Positions 18,786-26,203 of a stretch of DNA of 64,000 nucleotides are shown here, piece by piece; the stretch's first letter is position 1, and every line of letters starts with the position of its first letter. Below the pieces are notes generated by a model. That model did no database searches. It worked only from the letters and a program-made list of their open reading frames with translations, and had not been told where the DNA came from. Where the stretch lies: contig NZ_RHJS01000002.1 in assembly GCF_003885045.1 (NCBI RefSeq), forward strand, positions 1 through 64,000. The letters are read 5' to 3'. The translations under genes were made by a program, and so were the position numbers. The stretch comes from Schaedlerella arabinosiphila (lineage in GTDB: Bacteria; Bacillota; Clostridia; Lachnospirales; Lachnospiraceae).

Positions 18786-18882
18786 TTGGTTTAAAGAAGA
18801 GAGAAATGGGAAATATGATACTGGGCGTGATCAATTTGATGTGAGTATATAAGTATGTATATAGACAGGAGGGTACCGGCAA

Positions 18883-20394
18883 ATGAATTTGCATACATTT
18901 GAATCTATGCTTTCAATTGGAGAGACGGTTGCTGTGGAATTTAAGCGTTGTGGAAATGGAATTGAACACGATGTATACGAGAGCGTTTGCTCTTTCCTGA
19001 ACCGATTTGGCGGTGATCTGTTTATGGGGGTATTGGATGATGGTACTGTGACGGGTGTGCCGGAGAAGGCTGCTGGCGATATGATTAAAAATTTCATCAG
19101 TGTGATCAGTAATCCGGTTCACTTTACACCGACGGTCTATCTTGCGCCGGAGCTGCTGAAGTATAAAGGTCATACAGTGATTCATGTACATGTGCCGCCC
19201 AGCGCAGAGGTTCACAGTTATAAAAAAGTAATCTATGACCGGGTAGATGATGCAGACGTGAAAGTGACGGCAACCGCGCAGATTGCGTCTATGTACATCC
19301 GAAAGCAGAATATTTTTACAGAGAAAAGAATTTATCCGTATGCTTCGGAAGAAAATCTGCGGCTTGACCTTTTGCCTCGGATTCGAAAGATGGCAGTCAA
19401 TAACGCCGGAGGAAGGCATCCATGGGAGAGCATGAGTGATCAGGAACTGCTGAAGAGTGCAGGTCTGTATGGTATGGACATTGCCACGGGAGAAAAGGGA
19501 TATAATCTGGCGGCGATTCTTCTATTGGGTAAAGATGATGTGATTATGAATGCCTGTCCTGCATATGAAACGGATGCTCTTGTACGTAAGGTCAATGCTG
19601 ACAGATATGATGACCGAGAGATTATTCGGACGAACTTGATCGAAAGTTTTGATCAGCTGATGGATTTTGCAAGAAAGCATCTGCCGGATAAATTTTTTCT
19701 GGAAGATGTAAGCAGGGTCAGCCTTAGAAACATTCTTGCAAGGGAAATGATCAGCAATATACTGATGCATCGGGAATTTACCAGTTCCTATGCGGCAAAA
19801 TTTGTGATTCAGAAAGAACGGATGTATACGGAAAATGCGAACCGGGCTCTCAGGGAAGGCGTTATCACTCCGGATAATCTGGAGCCGGATCCGAAGAATC
19901 CGATCATAGCATCCTTTTTCAGGAATATAGGCAGAGCTGACAGACTGGGATCCGGCGTGAGAAATCTGTTCAAATACAGTAAGTATTATTCGGGGCAGGA
20001 TCCAGAGTTTCAGGAAGGGGACGTATTTCGGATCATTGTTCCGCTGGATGAAGAGTACTCTTTTGATTATGGTCTGGATCATGAGGCTGGGGAAATGATT
20101 GGCGGTGGGACTGCTGTAAAGATTGACGGTAAAATTGACGGAAAAACTAACGGAAAAACTGACGGAAAAACTAACGTTAAAACTGACGGTAAATCAATAA
20201 AAAAATTAACGGATGCGGAGCATAAAGTTTTGGATTTGGTACAGGACAATCCGTTGATTACGCAGAAAGAACTCGCAAGTATTTTGGATTTATCAGACAG
20301 TGGAATACGTTATGTGATGAGGGGGCTTAAAGAAAAAGGTCTGCTGTATAGAACCGGATCACATCGAAAAGGTATCTGGCATCTGACAAAGTGA
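18883..20394 (+). CDS. AlbA_2/Schlafen-like ATPase-fold protein with C-terminal winged helix
   Basis: The 503-residue protein begins with an AlbA_2 (Schlafen-like) domain (VEFKRCGNG at about residue 18, SFLNRFGGDLFMGVLDDG at about 36). Residues 260-390 match the GHKL-like ATP-binding C-terminal half of this family (NILAREMISNILMHREF, GRADRLGSGVRNLF). A linker of repeated DGKTNGKT units (about 414-436) leads to a winged-helix domain (TQKELASILDLSDSGIRYVM) at about 463. Family members are DNA-linked regulators or parts of defence loci. It follows the HEPN-helicase in the same direction, has an AGGAGGGT ribosome site, and ends in a strong terminator, so the two may be one transcription unit. Its function here is unknown. 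Confidence 0.82.
   Translation: MNLHTFESMLSIGETVAVEFKRCGNGIEHDVYESVCSFLNRFGGDLFMGVLDDGTVTGVPEKAAGDMIKNFISVISNPVHFTPTVYLAPELLKYKGHTVIHVHVPPSAEVHSYKKVIYDRVDDADVKVTATAQIASMYIRKQNIFTEKRIYPYASEENLRLDLLPRIRKMAVNNAGGRHPWESMSDQELLKSAGLYGMDIATGEKGYNLAAILLLGKDDVIMNACPAYETDALVRKVNADRYDDREIIRTNLIESFDQLMDFARKHLPDKFFLEDVSRVSLRNILAREMISNILMHREFTSSYAAKFVIQKERMYTENANRALREGVITPDNLEPDPKNPIIASFFRNIGRADRLGSGVRNLFKYSKYYSGQDPEFQEGDVFRIIVPLDEEYSFDYGLDHEAGEMIGGGTAVKIDGKIDGKTNGKTDGKTNVKTDGKSIKKLTDAEHKVLDLVQDNPLITQKELASILDLSDSGIRYVMRGLKEKGLLYRTGSHRKGIWHLTK
20124..20192 (+). repeat. In-gene 12-base tandem repeat encoding a DGKT/NGKT linker
   Basis: About six units of the pattern (G/A)ACGG(A/T)AAAA(C/T)T in tandem, with 12-base period and alternating GAC/AAC. 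The length is a multiple of three, so unit gain or loss would lengthen or shorten the linker without breaking the frame. Confidence 0.85.
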
Positions 20395-20477
20395 TAAAAA
20401 TACCGAATCGGAATTGTTCTATATGATGTGAAGACCATATAACATTTTATATAGTAAAGCGGAGAATCATTTTCTGA

Positions 20478-20516
20478 CCGACAGGCTATTAGTAAAAAAG
20501 AAGCCTGTCGGTTTTT
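20478..20516 (+). terminator. Rho-independent terminator after the AlbA-like gene
   Basis: The 10-base-pair stem CCGACAGGCT with AGCCTGTCGG, a 14-base loop and TTTTTATTT. Confidence 0.92.
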
Positions 20517-20949
20517 ATTTATCAAGATTTCTGATTGAATGGGCTAAACAAATATCCAATTCCCAATATTGTCTTTTAACAGGACATTGTAGTTTTTCGA
20601 ATTGTATATAATCGAAGATAGTCTACTGTAAGCAAGAAATGAGCTTTATGCTGCAGATTGATCTTTTAAATCAAGTATGGGAACAAATATCGCAATTTAT
20701 AGATATTGCAGGTATTATCCATGTCTGCTTAGAATGAAAATAAAAAATCTTGGAAGTGACAGAATGTGTCCACGTGTTCCTTTATAATCATTTATAGTGA
20801 CTGCTCGGAATAGCAGGTTTGCGACGGAACGTCCGCACAGCAGACGGTCTATGTCGGTTGCCCTGAATACGATAGTGTGCAGAAAGATTGCGGGCGGCAG
20901 GCATTTCTGCATGGCAGAGATTGATAAAAGAATACGAGGAGGCAATACG
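20517..20949. other. Intergenic region upstream of the first WYL regulator
   Basis: 433 A/T-rich bases. TATAAT occurs at 20607-20612 and 20783-20788, without a good -35 at standard spacing. A 29-codon open frame (20648-20737) has no ribosome site, so I do not call it a gene. I see no repeats, tRNA or mobile-element ends. Confidence 0.5.
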
Positions 20950-21906
20950 ATGGGAAACGGTACGGAAGATAAGGCAGAACGGATCTTGACGATTTACACG
21001 AAATTAAAGCAGGGGAAGATCATTTATAAGGATGCATTAATTGAAAAATATGGAGTCAGCGCCAGAACAGTTCAAAGGGACATAACTGATATTCAGGAAT
21101 TTCTGCAGAGCCAATTCCTGGAAGAGGGAAATATCCAGGAGGTTATATTTGATAAAAGGGCGGGCGGATATCGGCTTCAGATTAAGCGGACCAATGAACT
21201 GAATGGGAAAGCGGTTCTGGCGGCCGGTAAGATCCTTCTGGAAAGCAGGGCGCTGGCAAAAACGGAAATGCTTCCGATCCTATATAGTCTGACTGCGTTA
21301 TGCGATACCGATTCGGGGGTGACGGATGTAAAGGATATGCTTCGCAATGAAATTCAGAATTATACGGAATTGCGGCATGGACAAAAGCTGCTCGATCGGA
21401 TCTGGGATCTGGAACAGGCTGTGAAAGCGCATAAATATACAGAAGTCACGTACAAGGCTCAGCAGAATCACAGGGAAGTGACAGAGAGAATAAAACCTGT
21501 GGGAATTGTGCTGCGGGATTTCTATTTTTATCTGGCGGCTTACGGCGCAGAGGAAGACAGTGAAAAAAACAGTGATCCGAAAAATGTATTTCCTGTATTT
21601 TATCGGGTGGACAAGATTCAGGAATATACGGTAATGGAAGAATATTTCCGTGTTCCGTATGCGGGCAGATATGAGGAGAGTGAGTTCAGAAAACGAATCC
21701 CATTCGTGCAGAGCGGGGCTTTGAGAAAAGTGGAGTTCCAGTATGTTGGAAAAGCATTAGAATCTGTGCTGGACCGCCTGCCTTCGGCCACTGTGATACA
21801 GAAGGATCAGGACGGATATCTGATCGAAGCGGAAGCGTTCGGGCCGAGGATTGAGAGATGGCTCAAGGGTCAGGGGGACAATGTAAAAAATCTGCGGGTT
21901 AAATGA
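20950..21906 (+). CDS. HTH and WYL domain transcriptional regulator
   Basis: A 318-residue regulator: a DeoR/HTH_11-like winged helix at residues 10-50 (KYGVSARTVQRDITDIQEFL), a helical middle, and a WYL ligand-sensing domain at about 160-240 (KPVGIVLRDFYFYLAAYG), then a C-terminal extension (FRKRIPFVQSGALRKVEF, SVLDRLPSA). WYL regulators often control phage-defence or DNA-damage genes by sensing nucleic acid or nucleotides. Start ATG 20950 follows AGGAGG at seven bases. It is a paralogue of the broken WYL gene at 23055 and lies beside the AlbA-like and helicase genes, which it might control. Confidence 0.88.
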   Translation: MGNGTEDKAERILTIYTKLKQGKIIYKDALIEKYGVSARTVQRDITDIQEFLQSQFLEEGNIQEVIFDKRAGGYRLQIKRTNELNGKAVLAAGKILLESRALAKTEMLPILYSLTALCDTDSGVTDVKDMLRNEIQNYTELRHGQKLLDRIWDLEQAVKAHKYTEVTYKAQQNHREVTERIKPVGIVLRDFYFYLAAYGAEEDSEKNSDPKNVFPVFYRVDKIQEYTVMEEYFRVPYAGRYEESEFRKRIPFVQSGALRKVEFQYVGKALESVLDRLPSATVIQKDQDGYLIEAEAFGPRIERWLKGQGDNVKNLRVK

Positions 21907-22058
21907 AATCGAATACGAAGGAACTGTATGGAAATGAAAGTACGGTGTAAGAGAGCTGCCGGAATGCAATCGTATAGTTGGAGAATGGTTTATACACCGT
22001 ATTTCGTTTTGAACATAGTAGAAAGAGGAAGAGGGGCGGGAAAGCCCACAGTAAAATT

Positions 22059-22325
22059 ATGGAAGACTTGATCAAAGAGATATACGATAACAAGATGAAA
22101 AAAAGTAAATGGAATCGAATAGATTATGAGATTGAAAAGGAAATACGGGATCTGCTGCAGCATGTAGAGGAGCATTTGCCGCCCAAAGAGTATGAAAAGT
22201 GCAGAGACAAGATGTATCAGGCGGCATTTGCAGGAAAAGAGAAAGGATTTGCCGAAGGGTTCCGGTATGGAGTCAGATTGACTGCAGAATGCTTCATTCA
22301 GAAGGAAGGTCGTGAAGAATCCTGA
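22059..22325 (+). CDS. Small DUF6809-like protein
   Basis: An 88-residue hydrophilic, helical protein (MEDLIKEIYDNK start, GFRYGVRLTAE near the end). The pattern, with a charged N-terminal helix and a C-terminal GFxxGxRL helix, resembles small Lachnospiraceae proteins grouped as DUF6809, which have no known role. The ATG at 22059 begins the family-like part; an ATG at 21978 would add 27 unrelated residues. No good ribosome site is seen for either. It lies between two WYL regulators. Confidence 0.55.
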   Translation: MEDLIKEIYDNKMKKSKWNRIDYEIEKEIRDLLQHVEEHLPPKEYEKCRDKMYQAAFAGKEKGFAEGFRYGVRLTAECFIQKEGREES

Positions 22326-22406
22326 CAATCTCCAGAATCTGCTTTTTGGTGCGGTCGGTACAGGAGTGAAGCTCATGTAAGATCTCCTGCTCCAGTACAG
22401 AATAAG

Positions 22407-22736
22407 ATGATGGCAGGACTAGGCTACATCATTTTCTTTTTACCTATGATCGTAATGAACGAATCCAAATTTGCAAGATTCCACGCAAACCAGATTCTGC
22501 TCTTGCTGATACCAGAGGTGGCCATTACATTCGTAGGAACAATTCTCTCGACAATGCTTATGGCGTCATTTTCATTTGGGCTGGCTGGAATCATATCATT
22601 TATTATGGTTGCGATTTCTATTGCAATCGGTGTTGTGGCAATCATGAATATGATTGCAGCATTTCGAGGAGAAGCCAAAAGAGTTCCATTTATAGGCCAT
22701 ATTACGATCATCAAAAATTCGAATGATATGTTTTAA
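22407..22736 (+). CDS. Small multi-spanning membrane protein, possibly 5'-truncated
   Basis: A 109-residue protein with three hydrophobic segments (LGYIIFFLPMIVM; ILLLLIPEVAITFVGTIL; IISFIMVAISIAIGVVAIM) and a positively charged FARFHANQ loop between the first two, like DUF4870/Tic20-type small membrane proteins. Related proteins often carry a zinc-ribbon or charged N-terminus. Here the frame stays open upstream for about 27 codons (from the TGA at 22323) without a start or ribosome site, so the gene may have lost its 5' end. Function unknown. Confidence 0.5.
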   Translation: MMAGLGYIIFFLPMIVMNESKFARFHANQILLLLIPEVAITFVGTILSTMLMASFSFGLAGIISFIMVAISIAIGVVAIMNMIAAFRGEAKRVPFIGHITIIKNSNDMF

Positions 22737-22802
22737 ATCATCATGAAGCGCTTTTATGGAAATGCGGAAAAATATTTTATGTTAATGAGATAATTGATGG
22801 AG

Positions 22803-22839
22803 CAGGCAGAAAAATATTGGGTTTCTGCCTGTTTTATTT
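22803..22839 (+). terminator. Rho-independent terminator
   Basis: The stem CAGGCAGAAA with TTTCTGCCTG, a nine-base loop and TTTTATTT. The rest of the gap to 23054 shows only an extended -10 element (TGC-TATACT, 22914-22922) about 130 bases before the next start, without a clear -35. Confidence 0.85.
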
Positions 22840-23054
22840 CCTATAGAAACACATGTGATTACTATCTGATTTTAAGAATAAAACATTTTTGCGATGAAAG
22901 AAGTGATTATATGTGCTATACTGGTATAAGCGACATGAAATAGTGTATGTATAAAAGAATTGAGATATAAATTTCACACAAAACTGTTCGATTATTACAA
23001 AAAACGCGGCATTGCTCCCATCGGTTGTATAAATGCTGCACAGAGGAGGCAATT

Positions 23055-24079
23055 GTGGGAAATAAAATTTATAGGATTTTGGATCTTTACATAAAACTTT
23101 CTGAGGGCAAGATTGTCAATAAAGCAGAGGCTGCAGTCGATTATGGAGTAAGTGAACGTTCAATCCAGCGGGATATAGAGGATATTAAAGAATTTCTTGA
23201 GGAAAGAAGAATAACAGACGCGGATATGCGGAAAGTGGGATATGAGAAGGAAAAAAATGGTCATTCCATGAAAGGCTTGGAAGATACGCTGCTGTCCAAC
23301 AGTGAGATTCTTGCCGTGAGTAAGATTCTATTAGAGAGCAGAGCGTTTACAAAGATAGAGATTAACAGCATACTGTATAAAATCATCAACGGATGTGTTC
23401 CAGAAGAGAGTATGAAACTGGTAAATAAGCTGATCGACAATGAAAAGATTCATTATAAAGAAACCCGTCATGGATCCTATATTGATGGAAAACTCTGGGG
23501 TATAGCACAGGAAATCGGTTCGGGCCTTGAAAAAAACAATTTGCTGGAGATGACTTATCAGAAGCAGGATACTTCCACAGATGTTGTAAAGTATGTTGTT
23601 CAGCCGTTGGCGATTTTATTTTCGGAATATTATTTTTACCTGAATGCCAATATTGTAGAAAAAATGAAAGGGGCACCTATGTGCCGAAATATAAGTATCC
23701 GGCTGTTTTTCGAATTGACAGGATTAAAGAATACCGCAGAATTGAGGAAAAGATTAAGATAAAAGACAGCGAACGTTTCGAGGAAGGAGAGTTCCGCAAA
23801 CGGATTCAGTTCATGTATATGGGCGAGCCAATCAAGATAAAATTTAAGTATACCGGCAAAAGTATTGATTCTGTCATTGACAGACTGCCTACGGCGGAGA
23901 AGGAACCGATATTGACCGAGCAGGGTCCGGCTTGGCTTGTGGATGCGGAGGTCTATGGAAGAGGTGCCCTGATGTGGCTGCTCACCCAGGGAACTATGGT
24001 GGAAGTTGTGGGGCCGCCGTCCGCCCGGCAGGAGATGAAAAATATGCTCCGGGAAATGCTTGCGAAGTATGAACAGTAA
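23055..24079 (+). pseudogene. WYL domain regulator broken by a frameshift at an A6 run
   Basis: A paralogue of the regulator at 20950. The first frame gives the HTH (DYGVSERSIQRDIEDIKEFL) and the start of the WYL domain (VVQPLAILFSEYYFYLNAN). At 23659-23664 a run of six A follows GTAG, after which homology continues one frame over (GTYVPKYKYPAVFRIDRIKEY, then FRKRIQFMYMGEPIKIKFKY) to the stop at 24079. One extra A would restore a continuous protein of about 341 residues. Start GTG 23055 follows AGGAGG by five bases. The break could be a real mutation, slippage-based switching or a sequencing error. Confidence 0.85.
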
Positions 24080-24118
24080 CTAGAAACGGAACACATTAGA
24101 AAATGATATTGCAAGTCT

Positions 24119-24148
24119 TTGCTATAAAACCAGTATGTATGCTATACT
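24119..24148 (+). promoter_or_regulatory. Possible promoter of the first AAA/PD-(D/E)XK gene
   Basis: TTGCTA (24119-24124), an 18-base spacer and TATACT (24143-24148) with TGC just before it (extended -10). It lies 27 bases before the start codon. Confidence 0.5.
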
Positions 24149-24174
24149 CAATCCATACACAGGAAAGGAGCGTT

Positions 24175-25893
24175 TTGGCATATATGGAAGAAAAGAAAAA
24201 ACTTCCAATAGGAATTGAATTTTTTAAGGATTTTAAAGCAGATAATTTCTACTATGTGGACAAGACAGGCTTTATCAGCGAATTGCTCAGAACCAGGGGG
24301 AGTGTGAACCTTTTTACAAGACCACGCCGTTTTGGGAAGAGCCTGAATCTTGATATGCTGAAATCCTTCTTTGAAATCGGCATGGATCCATCTCTATTTG
24401 ACGGATTGGAAATATCAAAAGAAGCAGAACTGTGTGAGCAGTATATGGGCAGGTATCCAGTGATATCTGTCAGTTTGAAGGATGTGGATGGTGAAGACTA
24501 TCAGGCTGCGTTTGAAGCATTTTCCGCAGTAATAAGTGAAGAAGCTACCAGGCTGGATTATCTATTACAGAGTGATAAACTAACGCAATATGATAAGGCA
24601 AAGCTCGTTCGGCTGATAGAAGGGGAACTGGATAAACCGATATATCTCCAGAGCGGTCTGAAATTGTTGACAAGCCTTCTTTATAAGCATTATGAAGTTC
24701 CTGTTATCGTTTTGATTGATGAATATGACGTTCCGTTGGATAAGGCTTATCAAAGAGGATATTATTCAGAAATGGTCCAGCTGATCCGTTTGCTGTTCAG
24801 CCGTCTGCTGAAAACAAATGCAAACATGCATTTTGCTGTGATCACAGGCTGTCTGCGTATAGCCAGAGAGAGTATTTTCACCGGATTAAATAATTTTAAG
24901 GTCCGCACCATTTCTGATGTGCGGTTTGCTGAGCATTTTGGATTTACGAATGAGGAAGTTAAATCAATGCTTTCTTATTATGGATTGGAAGATAAATATA
25001 ACCTGTTCAAAGAATGGTATGACGGATACCATTTTGGAAATGTAGATGTTTATTGTCCTTGGAGTGTGATCAATCAATGCGATAAATTTTGTGAATCCGG
25101 GAATGCACAGATAGAGTCTCATTGGGCCAACAGCAGTAATAACGCGATCATCAAAGAGATCATAGAAGAGGCTACGGAATCCACCAGATCGGATATCGAA
25201 GCATTGATTTCAGGGGAGACTGTGAAGAAAAGACTGATTCCGGAATTGACATATACAGACTTTGACAGCAGAGATATCGATATACGTCAATCCTATTTGT
25301 GGAGTGTTCTTTTTGCGACGGGCTATATAACGGATGCCGGAGAACCAGAAAATGGAGTTCATACATTGGCGATACCAAACAAAGAAGTTCTCGGTATTTA
25401 TGATACAAAGATTCATTCCTGGCTCAGAGTGAAAGCAACTGGCAATACAGTGAATTGGCATAGATTCTGCAGTGCTTTTAAAGAAGGAGACGCAGAGACA
25501 ATACAGGTAGTATTTAATGAATTTATGGCAGATTCTATCAGTATCAGAGACACTTATGTGAAAAAAGAAATGAAAGAAAATTTTTATCATGGAATGTTAC
25601 TGGGGCTGCTGAAAGCAGAAGGAAGCTGGATTGTAAAATCGAATGCGGAGTCAGGGACCGGCTATACGGATATAAAGCTTGTGATTCCTCCGGAAAGGAC
25701 AGGATGTATTATAGAGGTAAAATATGCGGAAAATGGGACCTTTGAAACAGCCTGTCGTAAAGCAATGAAGCAGATCGACCATGATGGATATGTGGTGTCA
25801 TTAAAACAAGAGGGTATGCAGACCATTCATAAATATGGAATTGCCTGTTATAAAAAGAATTGTAGAGTGATATATCAGGAAGAGAAAATATAA
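24175..25893 (+). CDS. AAA-ATPase-like and PD-(D/E)XK nuclease-family protein (DUF1703), copy 1
   Basis: The 572-residue protein has an N-terminal AAA-ATPase-like domain: YYVDKTGFI at about residue 29, an atypical P-loop TRPRRFGKSLNLDML at about 50, Walker B VLIDEYDVPLD at about 181 and a sensor-like VITGCLRIARESIF at about 223. The C-terminal 100 residues form a PD-(D/E)XK fold with Asp (YTDIKLVIP, about 498) and ExK (IIEVKYA, about 512). These genes are abundant and variable in gut Clostridia and Bacteroides; their role is not established. TTG 24175 sits four bases after AAAGGAG; the ATG at 24184 is the alternative. A second copy is at 28385. Confidence 0.85.
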   Translation: MAYMEEKKKLPIGIEFFKDFKADNFYYVDKTGFISELLRTRGSVNLFTRPRRFGKSLNLDMLKSFFEIGMDPSLFDGLEISKEAELCEQYMGRYPVISVSLKDVDGEDYQAAFEAFSAVISEEATRLDYLLQSDKLTQYDKAKLVRLIEGELDKPIYLQSGLKLLTSLLYKHYEVPVIVLIDEYDVPLDKAYQRGYYSEMVQLIRLLFSRLLKTNANMHFAVITGCLRIARESIFTGLNNFKVRTISDVRFAEHFGFTNEEVKSMLSYYGLEDKYNLFKEWYDGYHFGNVDVYCPWSVINQCDKFCESGNAQIESHWANSSNNAIIKEIIEEATESTRSDIEALISGETVKKRLIPELTYTDFDSRDIDIRQSYLWSVLFATGYITDAGEPENGVHTLAIPNKEVLGIYDTKIHSWLRVKATGNTVNWHRFCSAFKEGDAETIQVVFNEFMADSISIRDTYVKKEMKENFYHGMLLGLLKAEGSWIVKSNAESGTGYTDIKLVIPPERTGCIIEVKYAENGTFETACRKAMKQIDHDGYVVSLKQEGMQTIHKYGIACYKKNCRVIYQEEKI

Positions 25894-25902
25894 TCTGCAA
25901 TT

Positions 25903-26013
25903 GCTGTTCTACGGATAGACAGGATTAAAGAATACTGCAGAATTGAGGAAAAGATAAAGATAAAAGACATCGAACGATTACCAAAAGAAAAAAATCTTTC
26001 CGCATATCTTTAA
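25903..26013 (+). pseudogene. WYL regulator remnant downstream of the nuclease gene
   Basis: A 37-codon open stretch reads AVLRIDRIKEYCRIEEK and closely matches the broken WYL gene at 23702-23780 in both DNA and protein (AVFRIDRIKEYRRIEEK). The match ends abruptly, after which the reading differs and stops at 26011. No start, HTH or WYL core remains. Similar WYL sequence therefore lies on both sides of the AAA/PD-(D/E)XK gene, which suggests a duplication or recombination event that placed it here. Confidence 0.75.
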
Positions 26014-26036
26014 AATTGAAAAACTTTCCTGTATAA

Positions 26037-26069
26037 TAGAATGGATTTCAAGGAATCCATTCTATTTTT
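26037..26069 (+). terminator. Rho-independent terminator
   Basis: The 11-base-pair perfect stem TAGAATGGATT with AATCCATTCTA, a six-base loop and TTTTT. It closes the AAA/PD-(D/E)XK transcript. Confidence 0.93.
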
Positions 26070-26203
26070 ATGGATATAAGAAACTGTCTCAAAATAAGAA
26101 GCTGTCATGAAATAACTTTTTATTATGAAACTGTTTCTAAAGATTGACAAGAAAGGCCGTGTCTGTGAATGCTTCGAACAGATACGAAAGGTACAGATTT
26201 TTT

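Noticed and set aside
20648..20737. 29-codon open frame in the gap before the first WYL gene
   Set aside because: No ribosome site and no resemblance to a known small protein.
22294..22420. Minus-strand frame ending ILEIVRILHDLPSE, resembling the end of a regulator
   Set aside because: It overlaps the DUF6809-like gene, has no start or upstream domain, and could be chance.
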